64,000 bases of DNA from Christensenella sp. UBA1685 (GCA_002320595.1 DCKB01000031.1:1-64000), one strand, 5' to 3'; numbered from the stretch's first letter, positions 7,728 to 16,337 are shown. Numbers and translations are program-made. Notes: generated by a model not told the origin, from the letters alone.

Positions 7728-7757
7728 ATTATACACCCGCCGCGCCGCCTCTGTAAA
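7728..7757 (-). promoter_or_regulatory. Promoter of the leader peptide-aroF-tyrA-pheA operon
   Basis: Minus strand TTTACA (7757-7752), an 18-bp spacer and a perfect TATAAT (7733-7728). The leader ATG lies 31 nt further on. Confidence 0.85.
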
Positions 7758-7777
7758 GGAAAACCTTTCAGAAAGTT

Positions 7778-7804
7778 TTGTGCCCGGGGGTCTCCCGGGC
7801 ACAA
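7778..7804 (-). terminator. Hairpin ending the sigma/anti-sigma transcript
   Basis: A perfect 11-bp stem, TTGTGCCCGGG with CCCGGGCACAA and a 5-nt loop, 23 bp after the stop of the PepSY gene. The T-run is poor (AAAACTTTC follows), so it may work as a weak terminator or an mRNA-stabilising hairpin. Confidence 0.6.
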
Positions 7805-7826
7805 TTTGCCAAACCAACCATTGATT

Positions 7827-9311
7827 TCAATCGTCAAAGTCCTTATCCCATTCAAGGATTTTGCCGGTTTGGGCGTCAATCTCGTAATCATATTCATAGC
7901 CGCCTGCTTTAAATTCAACCTCGTACTGCTGCCGGCCATCCTCCCGGTCAAGTTCCGCCTTCAGTTCCGTTGCCTTTCCTTCGGAAAGCCCTGCATGGGC
8001 AAGCGCGATTTCCTTTGCCCTGCTTATGCCAATCAAGCTGCCGCCGGATGTGTCGGGCGTACCGGCCGGTTTCCCGCCTGCATCGTCATCCTGCTCGCGT
8101 TCCTGTTTGAGCACAGCGCCGGTTTGCGCATCAATCTCGTAATCATATTCATATCCGCCGCAATGAAAATCTACATCGTAATGCGGCACGCCATCCTCCC
8201 GGTCAAGCTCCACCTTAAGCGCAGTCACATCCGCTTCCTTCACATTCGCGTGCCGGAATGCGGCCTGTTTGGCTGCTTCCTTACCGATTGTTTCGCCCCG
8301 CACAATGCCCGGCGCCTCATACCAGACGATCTCGCCCGTCTCGGCATCTACATCGTACTCGTATTCCGCATTCGCTGCGTCGAACTCCACCTCGTATACC
8401 ATGCGCCCGTTTTCGCAGTCCAGCTCCACCTCAAGCCCGGTTGCATCCGCCCGCGCAACGCCCGCATGCTTGAGCGCCGCTTCAACCGCCGCATCCGCGC
8501 CGATATATGCTTTATCGCTCGCCTGGCCGACGGAGTTGATATGCGTGAGGCTGACATTTTTTGCAAGCAGGTTCAGCTCGTTGATGGAAAGCCCCGCAAG
8601 CTCCTCAAATGTGTAGCGTGCATTGCCCTGAAGAATTTCCTCGATCAGGGCGGCCTTGCCAACGGTGATGCCGTATTCGCCGGCCTTTGCGGAAAGCGCG
8701 TCGTCCGCATCGCTGACGTTCAGGCTCAGGATTGCGCCGCTGCCGACAGGGCTCTGCGCAAAGACCGCTTCCACCTCTGCAACGAGCTTGCTTTCAAGCG
8801 CCTTTGCGTCCGTTCCATCCATGCACTCCACAGAAATGAGGATAGAGTTTGCAAGTTCGTCGATGTAGCCGAGCTTAAGCAGCGAACCTACGATGGCGTT
8901 CACCGCCACGTTAAGTTGGGTTCCGGCAAGCTCCATCCCCGCAAGAACCGCCTCGCCGTCCGCATTGCGCGCTTCGGCTGCAAGCACCTTTTCCGTTGCA
9001 TCCACGCGCAGTTCCACGCTCGGGTTCACATCAAGGGAAATAATCGCCGCAACATCCGCTGCATAGAGGGGGAGCGTATGCCCGCTGCCGCGGCCAATCA
9101 GCACGCCCATAACGAGCATTGCCGCTGCCGCTGCAATCGCCGCACAGACACGAAGCGCCTTGTTTTTGCCTTTATTTGTGTTCGTCTTCTGTTCCATCTC
9201 AATTACCGTTCCTTTCTTCTGGTCACAGGCGCGCAGGATGTTCTCCAGCACGTCAGGGGCCGCGTTGGAAACGGCGTTTTTCAGCTTGGCTTCGATCTCG
9301 TTGTGTTTCAT
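7827..9311 (-). CDS. Anti-sigma factor, RsgI-like with three PepSY domains
   Basis: Probable membrane anti-sigma factor for the ECF sigma factor encoded immediately upstream, with which it overlaps by 4 bp (ATGA). Residues 1-52 are cytoplasmic, 53-72 a membrane helix. The outer part begins with IISLDVNPSVELRVD, a hallmark of the RsgI-type extracellular domain. After about residue 265 come three PepSY repeats, each with a long acidic segment ending in a variant of YEYDYEIDAQTG. PepSY domains are known from peptidase inhibitors and cell-envelope proteins. The 494-aa protein is strongly acidic outside the membrane. Three PepSY units on an RsgI-like base is an unusual arrangement; a role in sensing the envelope or controlling regulated proteolysis is only inferred. 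Confidence 0.75.
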   Translation of the reverse strand: MKHNEIEAKLKNAVSNAAPDVLENILRACDQKKGTVIEMEQKTNTNKGKNKALRVCAAIAAAAAMLVMGVLIGRGSGHTLPLYAADVAAIISLDVNPSVELRVDATEKVLAAEARNADGEAVLAGMELAGTQLNVAVNAIVGSLLKLGYIDELANSILISVECMDGTDAKALESKLVAEVEAVFAQSPVGSGAILSLNVSDADDALSAKAGEYGITVGKAALIEEILQGNARYTFEELAGLSINELNLLAKNVSLTHINSVGQASDKAYIGADAAVEAALKHAGVARADATGLEVELDCENGRMVYEVEFDAANAEYEYDVDAETGEIVWYEAPGIVRGETIGKEAAKQAAFRHANVKEADVTALKVELDREDGVPHYDVDFHCGGYEYDYEIDAQTGAVLKQEREQDDDAGGKPAGTPDTSGGSLIGISRAKEIALAHAGLSEGKATELKAELDREDGRQQYEVEFKAGGYEYDYEIDAQTGKILEWDKDFDD

Positions 9312-9880
9312 CTTCCGTCCGCCTCCATCGCTTGTTTTAGTTTTTTGACGGCTCTTGCATATTTGGAAAGCACGGTTGCAAGGGGCATTTCGAGAAGCGC
9401 TGCACTCTCCCGGTGGCGAAGGCCCGCCACAGCGTGCAGCATCACGGTTTGCCGCTCCGCATCAGAGAGCTGCCGGAGTGCTGCCTGCAGCAGCAGCCGG
9501 TCCTCTGTGGATACGCCCGGTTTTGAAGAAAGATAGCGCTCCCATTCTTCCTCGGGCAAATCGCTCGTGCGTTTTGCGTCCCGCAGGCGCATCCGCGAAA
9601 GGTTCTTCGCAATGGTCATCATCCACGCCATCGGCTTCCCCTCCGGCCGGTAACGCTCCGCTGCCGCATAAACGCGCAGAAACGTTTCCTGCAGGATGTC
9701 CTCCGCATCGCTCGGCCTGCGCACGAGCGAGAGCGCAAAACCGTAAATCGCGCCATGCGTACGCTCGTAAAGCATACCAAGAGCCTCTTTATCCCCTTGC
9801 GCAATGCGTGAAAGCAGCGTTTCCAGCTCCCGCATCTCATCCCGCGTATGTTCGATTGAAGACGTCATCCAAACCAACAT
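9308..9880 (-). CDS. ECF RNA polymerase sigma factor
   Basis: A 190-aa sigma-70 family factor of extracytoplasmic-function type. Region 2 reads FALSLVRRPSDAEDILQETF followed by RVYAAAERYRPEGKPMAWMM; region 4 reads LSDAERQTVMLHAVAGLRHR and a helix-turn-helix before LSKYARAVKKLKQ. The ATG at 9880 is chosen because GGAAAGGAAAG precedes it; the frame is open further upstream. The gene overlaps the next one, encoding the probable anti-sigma factor, by 4 bp. An ECF-like promoter lies just upstream, which suggests autoregulation. The regulon is not visible here. Confidence 0.92.
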   Translation of the reverse strand: MLVWMTSSIEHTRDEMRELETLLSRIAQGDKEALGMLYERTHGAIYGFALSLVRRPSDAEDILQETFLRVYAAAERYRPEGKPMAWMMTIAKNLSRMRLRDAKRTSDLPEEEWERYLSSKPGVSTEDRLLLQAALRQLSDAERQTVMLHAVAGLRHRESAALLEMPLATVLSKYARAVKKLKQAMEADGR

Positions 9881-9915
9881 GCTCGCTTTCCTTTCCGTCA
9901 CCCTATCAATGCATG

Positions 9916-9941
9916 GGACGGCTGTTTTATTGCACGGTTCA
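9916..9941 (-). promoter_or_regulatory. Possible autoregulatory ECF promoter
   Basis: Minus strand TGAACC (9941-9936), 15 bp, CGTCC (9920-9916), 36 bp upstream of the sigma gene start. GAAC...CGTC pairs are typical of ECF promoters in Firmicutes; no good sigma-A promoter was seen here. Confidence 0.4.
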
Positions 9942-9952
9942 CAAAAGAATTT

Positions 9953-10609
9953 TTATGCCGGGGTTTCCGGAAGCACGATGCCGATCTCCACATTCGTGAG
10001 CCGCCCTATATAACCAGCTGCAGCGGGGGTGAGAAGGCCCGTTTTATAATAGCCGATGGATACCGTCAGGTCGGAGCATACGGCAAGCTCCGCTTCGCCG
10101 GTATCGCCGTTCATGCCGCTGTTGATATCCACCGCAACGATGAACGCCCCCGCTTCCTTCGCTGCGTTGATGCGCGTAATCGCCGTGCGGGCAAGCCCGC
10201 GGACCTTTCCGCGAACCCCCGTGCCGAGGATGCAATCCACCAGAATGTCATATCCTGAAAGGCTGGTTTCCCCGTTGAACGGCAGGATGCGCACGCCGCG
10301 CGCCTGCGCCTGTTCCCTGTAAAACCGTCCGTCCTCCGAAAGCTTTTCGGAAACGGCAAACACATCCGGCGGCATACCCGCTGCGGCAAGGATACCCGCA
10401 AGCGCGTAGCCGTCCCCGCCGTTGTTTCCGCCGCCCGCGAGGATTGCCGTGCGTCCACGCCAGGCAACCACGCTGTGAACGCCTTCCGCCGCGCGGCGCA
10501 TCAGCTCCCGCCCCGGCGTGAAATGTGCAATGGTGTATGCGTCCGCCGCGCGCATTTCCGCCACAGTGAGCGCCGCTGCATGTTCTCCGTTTTCCCACAC
10601 CTGATTCAT
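9953..10609 (-). CDS. nnrE: NAD(P)H-hydrate epimerase
   Basis: Repairs damaged NAD(P)H by interconverting the R and S forms of NAD(P)HX in the cytoplasm. The 218-aa YjeF N-terminal domain has AEMRAADAYTIAHF, the phosphate-binding loop ILAGGGNNGGDGYALA, VDCILGTGVRG, AVDINSGMNGDTG and VSIGYYKTGLL. In many bacteria this domain is fused to the ADP/ATP-dependent NAD(P)HX dehydratase; here the epimerase stands alone and the dehydratase is not in the window. The ATG at 10609 follows AAAGGAG. It is transcribed divergently from the M23 lipoprotein gene and is separated from the sigma gene by a gap of 72 bp. Confidence 0.9.
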   Translation of the reverse strand: MNQVWENGEHAAALTVAEMRAADAYTIAHFTPGRELMRRAAEGVHSVVAWRGRTAILAGGGNNGGDGYALAGILAAAGMPPDVFAVSEKLSEDGRFYREQAQARGVRILPFNGETSLSGYDILVDCILGTGVRGKVRGLARTAITRINAAKEAGAFIVAVDINSGMNGDTGEAELAVCSDLTVSIGYYKTGLLTPAAAGYIGRLTNVEIGIVLPETPA

Positions 10610-10641
10610 TGCGCTCTTCGCTCCTTTCACCTTCGCACTCC

Positions 10642-10670
10642 AGTATACCGCATCCCGCATGCATTCGCAA
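10642..10670 (-). promoter_or_regulatory. Promoter of the NAD(P)HX epimerase gene
   Basis: Minus strand TTGCGA (10670-10665), a 17-bp spacer and TATACT (10647-10642), about 33 bp before the start codon. Confidence 0.65.
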
Positions 10671-10757
10671 AAAACGTTACAATTTAAGGGGTGAAATTTC
10701 CGTGCATTTGTGTGATAATACTGCATGTATTGATTATCATAATGAGGAGTTTTCACC

Positions 10758-11852
10758 TTGCACACTCTGGCAAAACATCCCTTTTCCGCATGGTGCGCAT
10801 TGCTTTTTGCTTTCTGCGCGGCGCTGTTGTGTTCCGGCTGCGCCCCCGTTTCCGCTTCCGTAGCAACGCCTGCGTCCACGCCCTGCGCTTCCAGCAAGCC
10901 CGCTGCAGCGCCTGCGGAACCGGATTATGCAGCGCTTTCCGAACGCGCGGATGCGGCGTTTCACGAAGCGTTTTCCATCGATTTTTCCACGTTTATGCTG
11001 CCGCAAATGCAGTATATTACTGATCTTATGGCGCAGCACGACACCTTCCTTGCCATGCGCAGCGCCATTGATGCCGCTGCGCACGCAGCGTTTGCGGAAG
11101 CATTTTGTGCCGTCAGCGGGGAATATGCAACATTGCCCGCCGGGCGAATCTCCGTCTCCCTTCCCAGCTGGCAGGAGTTGATGAGCCTATATCGCGCGCT
11201 TGGCGATGCGCTTGCCCCGGCTTTGGTTAAACGCTGCGAAACAACGGCCGAACTCACTGCGCAAAGCATCTCCCTTTCCGTTTCGTTCGCGCCGTATGAA
11301 TCGTTCGTCGGCACGAGCGGCGAGGCATTGTTCAGCTTTACGACCCTGTATGCATACCTCAACACCGTTTACGATGATGTCGGCTGTGAGAAAGAATATG
11401 TGGACGAACCGCTGCCGGAAGCGTATCTTGCCACCCTTTCCGATCCACTGCCCGGCCGCCGCATCAAGGACGGTTGGTATGGCCCGCGCTCCCGGAACAC
11501 GCGTAAGCACACCGGCACAGACATCCGCGCCGCTGCGGACGAGCCAATCCTTTCCTGCACGGACGGCCTCGTCGTCTGCGTCGGAACGAGCGAGCTTGCG
11601 GGCAACTATGTTGTTGTGCTGGATGAATTCGGGTATGAGTACCATTATTACCACATGATCCGCGTGACGGATTTCCTTACGGAAGGGGATCGCGTGCGCG
11701 CGGGCGATGTAATCGGCAACGTTGGGAACACGGGCAACAGCGATGCCAACCACCTGCACCTTGCAATCGTCACACCCGAAAAAGCGTATATCAACCCTTA
11801 TCCGGTTCTGCTCGCGGTGCGGAAGCTGGAAAAAGAAGCGCTGTCTCATTGA
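10758..11852 (+). CDS. M23-family peptidase lipoprotein
   Basis: Probable cell-wall-active endopeptidase or a binding homologue, anchored outside the membrane. Residues 1-27 form a lipoprotein signal (hydrophobic segment then LLCSGC, with Cys27 as lipidation site), followed by an Ala/Pro/Ser linker. A middle region of about 170 residues has no recognised domain. The C-terminal LytM/M23 domain (about 230-355) has RNTRKHTGTDIRAA with the HxxxD zinc motif, DEFGYEYHYYHM and the HLHLAIV motif, so the zinc ligands look intact. The start is TTG at 10758, set by GAGGAG 8 nt upstream; no ATG fits. Monocistronic, 101 bp before the AraC-type gene. Confidence 0.85.
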   Translation: MHTLAKHPFSAWCALLFAFCAALLCSGCAPVSASVATPASTPCASSKPAAAPAEPDYAALSERADAAFHEAFSIDFSTFMLPQMQYITDLMAQHDTFLAMRSAIDAAAHAAFAEAFCAVSGEYATLPAGRISVSLPSWQELMSLYRALGDALAPALVKRCETTAELTAQSISLSVSFAPYESFVGTSGEALFSFTTLYAYLNTVYDDVGCEKEYVDEPLPEAYLATLSDPLPGRRIKDGWYGPRSRNTRKHTGTDIRAAADEPILSCTDGLVVCVGTSELAGNYVVVLDEFGYEYHYYHMIRVTDFLTEGDRVRAGDVIGNVGNTGNSDANHLHLAIVTPEKAYINPYPVLLAVRKLEKEALSH

Positions 11853-11953
11853 CTCACCTCCTTTGGGAGGGTTTTCAGACAAAAGATAACCTGCAATGTC
11901 GGGAATTTCCCTTTGCGGTTTGATATACTGCTCTCACAGCAGGAGGTGCCGTC

Positions 11954-12814
11954 ATGGTATGGGCAGATGCAATTGGGCAGGCAATCGCATACATTGAATC
12001 GCACATCGCGGACGAGCTTTCCGTCGGTGAAATTGCAAAGCAGGTCAACCTTTCTCCGTTCTATTTTCAGAAGGGCTTCAGCCTGCTCTGTGGCCTCACC
12101 GTAATGGAATACATCCGCAAGCGCAGGCTCGCACTCGCCGGCAGCGAGCTGGTTTCAAGTGATGCGAAGGTCCTTGACGTCGCGTTGAAATACGGCTATG
12201 ATTCCCCCGACAGCTTCGCAAAAGCTTTTGCCCGGTTTCATGGGACGACGCCCGCCATGGCGCGCAAGGACGGCACAACGCTCAAATCCTTCGCTCCGCT
12301 GAAAATCAAACTATCGTTGGAAGGTGGATATCTTATGGATTACAAAATTGTACAAAAGGACAGTTTTACCGTGCTCGGCGTTTCAAAAACATTTTCCTAT
12401 GAAAACGCCAAAGCGGAAATCCCAAAGTCTTGGAATGAGTTTTTTGCCGCAGGAAACGGCAAGTACGTTTGCGGCATGTATGGTGTCAACCATGACAAGG
12501 ACATGGCAGGCGACCGGTTTGAATACCTCATCGCCGACAATTACAACCCGGCGGCAGATGTGCCCGAAGGCTTCGTCACAAAGGTGATCCCCGCCTTTAC
12601 CTGGGCCATATTCCCCTGCAAGGGCGCAATGCCCACCGCTTTGCAGGAGACCAACCGGAGGATCTTTTCCGAATGGCTTCCGGCCTGCAAGGACTATGAG
12701 ATCGCGGCGGGATACTGCATTGAGCTGTACGGCGATCCCAAGGAGTATCCGGGCGGCGTGCAGGATGAAAACTATTCCTGCGAGATGTGGATCCCGGTAA
12801 AAAAGAAGCAGTAA
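11954..12814 (+). CDS. AraC-family regulator with GyrI-like effector domain
   Basis: A 286-aa transcription regulator of the Rob/SoxS-with-effector type. The AraC DNA-binding domain comes first (residues 1-105): IAYIESHIADELSVGEIAKQ, FQKGF, YIRKRRLALAGSEL, and the second helix-turn-helix with YGYDSPDSFAKAFARFHGTTP. Residues 125-286 are a GyrI-like/AraC effector-binding domain, beginning MDYKIVQKDSFTVLGVSKTF and ending ENYSCEMWIPVKKK. Such proteins bind small hydrophobic or amphipathic ligands and often control efflux or stress genes; the target here is unknown. The ATG follows AGGAGG. A TGATATACT extended -10 element (11921-11929) may drive it. It ends in a strong terminator, so alpha-galactosidase is not co-transcribed from this promoter. 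Confidence 0.9.
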   Translation: MVWADAIGQAIAYIESHIADELSVGEIAKQVNLSPFYFQKGFSLLCGLTVMEYIRKRRLALAGSELVSSDAKVLDVALKYGYDSPDSFAKAFARFHGTTPAMARKDGTTLKSFAPLKIKLSLEGGYLMDYKIVQKDSFTVLGVSKTFSYENAKAEIPKSWNEFFAAGNGKYVCGMYGVNHDKDMAGDRFEYLIADNYNPAADVPEGFVTKVIPAFTWAIFPCKGAMPTALQETNRRIFSEWLPACKDYEIAAGYCIELYGDPKEYPGGVQDENYSCEMWIPVKKKQ

Positions 12815-12828
12815 GCCGTATATGGGCG

Positions 12829-12863
12829 GTGCGCCCCGGGCGAAAGGCCGGGGCGCACTTTTT
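12829..12863 (+). terminator. Terminator after the AraC-family gene
   Basis: An 11-bp GC-rich stem, GTGCGCCCCGG with CCGGGGCGCAC, then TTTTT. Confidence 0.92.
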
Positions 12864-12872
12864 GTTTTCGGC

Positions 12873-12901
12873 TTGCGCGTTGCCGCACGATGCTTTATGA
12901 T
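12873..12901 (+). promoter_or_regulatory. Promoter of the alpha-galactosidase gene
   Basis: TTGCGC (12873-12878), a 17-bp spacer, TATGAT (12896-12901), 33 bp before the start codon. Confidence 0.6.
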
Positions 12902-12934
12902 AAAAGCACCAATTCGGTTCGGAGGCAAGACGCG

Positions 12935-15283
12935 ATGCAGGTTTTCCATATCAACACCAGGAACACGAGCCTTATTCTTGCGGCGCTGCCAAGCGGCCTG
13001 CTCTCCTGCCTGCACTATGGCGCACGCCTGCGCCTGCGGCAGGAGTATTCCGCCCTTCTCGAAAAGAAGGACGTTTGCTATGGCGACATGGTAGCATATT
13101 CAAGGGAGGATGCAGCCCTTGGGTTGGACGACGTCTGCCTCGCTTTTTCCACGCCCGGGCGCGGTGATTTCCGTGAGCCCATGGCGGAGATTCTTCTGCC
13201 CGATGGAAGCAGCACGACGGATTTCACCTTCGTTTCGCACGAGCTTCTTGCTGAAAAGCCGCCGCTTGCAGGGCTTCCTTCTTCTTATTGCGACGGCGGG
13301 AACTGCGAGACGCACCGTTTCACGCTGGAGGATTCTGCCGCGTGCCTGCGCGTGCGCCTGTTTTATGCCGCGTTTTACGAAAGCGATGTGATCGCCTGCC
13401 ATGCGGAATACGAAAACCTGGGATCGGAGCCGGTTTCGCTTGTGCGCGCGATGAGCGCACAGCTCGACCTGCCGGATGCCGCGTTTGATTTCATCACGTT
13501 CACCGGCGCATGGGCGAACGAACGGCAGCGGCAGGACAAGCCGCTTTCCACCGGCGTGTATGTGAACGATTCCAAACAGGGCGCAAGCTCCTCCCGCGCC
13601 AACCCGTTCGTGATGCTCAAGCGCCGCGGCGCGGACGAACATCAAGGCGAATGCTATGCCTTCAACCTCGTTTACAGCGGCAACCATGCTGAGATCGTGG
13701 AAGCGACGCACTTCGGCAAAACACGCCTGTTGCTCGGCATAAACCCATTTGCCTTCCGCTGGCTCCTCGCCCCAGGCAAAACCTTTACGGCGCCGGAAGC
13801 GGTGATGGCCTTCTCCGCAGAAGGGCTTGGCGGCGTTTCCCGCTGCATGCACCGCTTCGTCCGGCACAACATCGTGCGCGGCGTCTGGAAGGAGCGGGAA
13901 CGGCCCGTGCTCATAAACAGCTGGGAAGGCACTGGGATGGATTTCGATGAACGCAAGCTTCTTTCCATCGCCAAAGTAGGCGCTGAACTCGGGGCCGAGC
14001 TTTTTGTGATGGACGACGGTTGGTTCGGCACACGAAATGACGATACGCAGGCGCTTGGGGATTGGGTCATAAACCCGAAGAAGCTCCCCCACGGGCTCGA
14101 TGGCCTGCAAAAGCGGCTCCGCGCGCTTGGGCTTGATTTTGGCATCTGGGTGGAGCCGGAAATGGTAAGTGAAAACAGTGCGCTCTTCCGCGCGCATCCG
14201 GATTGGGCCGTGCGGCAGCCCGGGCGCACGCCCTGCCTTGGGCGCAACCAGCTTGTGCTGGACCTTTGCCGGAAAGAGGTGCGGGAATACCTTGTGGATG
14301 CAATGACGCGAGTGTTTTCCGCCGCTGAAATTTCTTATGTAAAATGGGACAACAACCGCAACTCTTCAGACGCTTATTCCTCCGTGCTGCCGCCGGAGCG
14401 TCAGGGCGAATTCTTTCATCGCTACATGCTCGGGCTTTATGCGGTGCTCTCCGAGCTGACTGCGCGCTTTCCGAACATCCTGTTTGAATCCTGCGCTTCC
14501 GGCGGCAACCGATTCGATCTCGGCATGCTCTGTTACATGCCGCAAACCTGGACCAGCGACAACACGGACCCCATGTGCCGCCTCACCATCCAAGATGGCA
14601 CAAGCTACGGGTATCCGCTTTCCACCCTCGGCGCGCACGTCTCGGCATCGCCCCACCAATCCACGCTGCGGCAAACGCCGGTGGAAACGCGCTTCAACGT
14701 TGCATCGTTCGGCCTGCTTGGCTATGAGATGGATTTGACGGAGCTGACCCCGTTCGACAGGAAATGCATTGCGGCGCAGGTCGCTTATTACAAGGCCCAT
14801 CGCCGCCTGTTTCAGTTCGGCACATTCTACCGGGTGCGCACGCCGGAGCACGACAACCGCCCCGTCTGGCTTGTGGTGAGCGAGGATCGGCGCGAAGCCA
14901 TAGCCTGCCTGTTCCAATTCCGCGCAGAACCGGCGCACACGCAGGATATTCTTCGCCTCACAGGCCTTAACGATGCGCTGCTTTATGAGATCGAAGGAAG
15001 GGCCCAGTATCTTTCGCTGCGTGCATTCGGCTCCCTTGTGAAGCATGCGCTGCCCGTGAAACTCAACGGGGAAGGCGCGCCGATGGCGATGCTCGCCGCC
15101 CGCTATCGCTTCCCGATGCCTGAGGAGCAGTATCTTGCCGGCGGGGATATGCTGCAAAAAAGCGGGCTCCGGCTGCGCCAACAGTTTGGCGGCATAGGGT
15201 ACAATGACCGTCTGCGCATCCTTGGGGACAACGGCTCACGAATGTATTATCTTCATGCAGTTGAGGACAGCGCGGCAAAATAA
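12935..15283 (+). CDS. Alpha-galactosidase, GH36
   Basis: Cytoplasmic glycosidase of 782 aa that removes alpha-galactose from melibiose, raffinose-type oligosaccharides and similar substrates. No signal peptide is present. The N-terminal beta-sandwich is followed by the TIM barrel with INSWEGTGMDFDE, ELFVMDDGWFGTRNDD, GIWVEPEMVS and FESCASGGNRFDLGML. The nucleophile is the Asp of YVKWDNNRN and the acid/base the Asp of WTSDNTDP, both where GH36 has them. The usual KWDMNR reads KWDNNR. ATG at 12935 follows CGGAGG; an in-frame start 45 bp upstream lacks one. No sugar transporter or other galactose gene is adjacent, so the substrate is not clear from context. Confidence 0.93.
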   Translation: MQVFHINTRNTSLILAALPSGLLSCLHYGARLRLRQEYSALLEKKDVCYGDMVAYSREDAALGLDDVCLAFSTPGRGDFREPMAEILLPDGSSTTDFTFVSHELLAEKPPLAGLPSSYCDGGNCETHRFTLEDSAACLRVRLFYAAFYESDVIACHAEYENLGSEPVSLVRAMSAQLDLPDAAFDFITFTGAWANERQRQDKPLSTGVYVNDSKQGASSSRANPFVMLKRRGADEHQGECYAFNLVYSGNHAEIVEATHFGKTRLLLGINPFAFRWLLAPGKTFTAPEAVMAFSAEGLGGVSRCMHRFVRHNIVRGVWKERERPVLINSWEGTGMDFDERKLLSIAKVGAELGAELFVMDDGWFGTRNDDTQALGDWVINPKKLPHGLDGLQKRLRALGLDFGIWVEPEMVSENSALFRAHPDWAVRQPGRTPCLGRNQLVLDLCRKEVREYLVDAMTRVFSAAEISYVKWDNNRNSSDAYSSVLPPERQGEFFHRYMLGLYAVLSELTARFPNILFESCASGGNRFDLGMLCYMPQTWTSDNTDPMCRLTIQDGTSYGYPLSTLGAHVSASPHQSTLRQTPVETRFNVASFGLLGYEMDLTELTPFDRKCIAAQVAYYKAHRRLFQFGTFYRVRTPEHDNRPVWLVVSEDRREAIACLFQFRAEPAHTQDILRLTGLNDALLYEIEGRAQYLSLRAFGSLVKHALPVKLNGEGAPMAMLAARYRFPMPEEQYLAGGDMLQKSGLRLRQQFGGIGYNDRLRILGDNGSRMYYLHAVEDSAAK

Positions 15284-15347
15284 GCGGATATCATTAAGAA
15301 AACGGACCTGCGTTGCGGGGCCGTGGATGTTACGTTGGTTTGGCGCG

Positions 15348-15923
15348 TCAGGATGGTTCCGCTTGCGCTGCTGTGATCTTCTCCGCGCAATCCAGGTTGA
15401 TTTGGGCGCAAAGCTGCGTCAGATACTCCGAAAAAGCAACCGCCTCGCTTCCATACGTAAAATTAAGTTCATACTCCAGCGGAATCCACGTTTTGATGTC
15501 CGCCTCATTGTGTTGAATCAAAGCCTCCATTTTGTCGAGCGCCTTGTACAGCTTTGCCTCCAGCGTTTCCTGTGCCGCCATCTCCGCAAACAGCCCGGTA
15601 AGCTCCGCACAGTAAGGCGCAGGCAGGCTTTTCAGCCATGCGTTGACCGCCTCATCCTCCGCGGCGCCGTCCGCATCCGTTTTTTGGAAAGCAGGGATAT
15701 CCCCCGTAAACGTTTCGCCCAAGTCGTGGCAAAGGCACATCAGGATCACCTTCTCCGCGTTTGCTTCCGGGAATTCGTCCTTAATGAAATACGCCATCAG
15801 CGCAAGCCGCCATGTATGCTCCGCAACGCTTTCCCGCCGGCCTGTAGAAGTCCAGGAATGGCGCAGCGTGCACTTGAGCTTTTCCACGGTGTGCATCAGG
15901 TTAAGATAGGCTCGTATCTCCAT
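15348..15923 (-). CDS. HD-domain phosphohydrolase (YfbR/HDDC2-like)
   Basis: A 191-aa metal-dependent phosphohydrolase; relatives include 5'-deoxynucleotidases acting on dNMPs. HD motif residues are visible in order: His in RESVAEHTWRLAL, the HD pair in MCLCHDLGETFTGD, and the distal Asp in ALDKMEALIQHNEAD. GGGGAGGACG precedes the ATG. It lies 39 bp after the DtxR/MntR-type regulator and runs in the same direction, so the two may share a transcript. Substrate inferred from the family only. Confidence 0.85.
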   Translation of the reverse strand: MEIRAYLNLMHTVEKLKCTLRHSWTSTGRRESVAEHTWRLALMAYFIKDEFPEANAEKVILMCLCHDLGETFTGDIPAFQKTDADGAAEDEAVNAWLKSLPAPYCAELTGLFAEMAAQETLEAKLYKALDKMEALIQHNEADIKTWIPLEYELNFTYGSEAVAFSEYLTQLCAQINLDCAEKITAAQAEPS

Positions 15924-15962
15924 CGTTCGTCCTCCCCAAAATGCAGGCGCACAGGAGCGCGG

Positions 15963-16337
15963 TTATTGCTTCTCCTGCCGGCGCATATGTTCCTTGATGC
16001 GTTCAAACGTAACGTCAGAAAGATCGTGCTCGATCCGGCAAGCGTCCTCCCGTGCCGTCTCTTCCTCCACGCCAAGGGCGATGAGCATATCCGTGAGCAC
16101 CACGTGGCGTTCATAGATGCGCTCCGCAATCTCCATGCCTTTGGGCGTAAGCGTTAAAAAGCCCTCTTCATCCATCTCCACATAGCCGTTTTCCCGGAAC
16201 TGCTTCATTGTGACGCTGACGGTCGGCTTTGTTACTTCCAGCCGGTGCGCCACATCCACAGAGCGCACCTGTCCCTTTTCCTTCCCGATGATCAGGATGC
16301 ATTCGAGATAGTTTTCCGCGGCTTCCTGAATTTTCAT
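15963..16337 (-). CDS. DtxR/MntR-family metal-dependent repressor
   Basis: A 124-aa regulator that binds DNA when loaded with Mn(II) or Fe(II). The winged-helix part has ENYLECILIIGKEKGQVRSV and VTKPTVSVTMKQF; the dimer/metal part has ERIYERHVVLTDML and EDACRIEHDLSD. The acidic and His residues match the MntR metal-site pattern (Glu near position 11, His in ERHVVL, Glu-Glu-His in EDACRIEH). There is no C-terminal SH3-like domain, as in MntR/TroR-type short forms. AAGGAGGAGG fixes the ATG at 16337. Its target, probably a metal transporter gene, is not in the window. Confidence 0.88.
   Translation of the reverse strand: MKIQEAAENYLECILIIGKEKGQVRSVDVAHRLEVTKPTVSVTMKQFRENGYVEMDEEGFLTLTPKGMEIAERIYERHVVLTDMLIALGVEEETAREDACRIEHDLSDVTFERIKEHMRRQEKQ

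Noticed and set aside
7677..9536. A 619-codon plus-strand frame opposite the PepSY anti-sigma gene
   Set aside because: It is antisense to a well-supported gene with motifs, has no ribosome site, and its translation is rich in Cys, His and Arg without recognisable domains.
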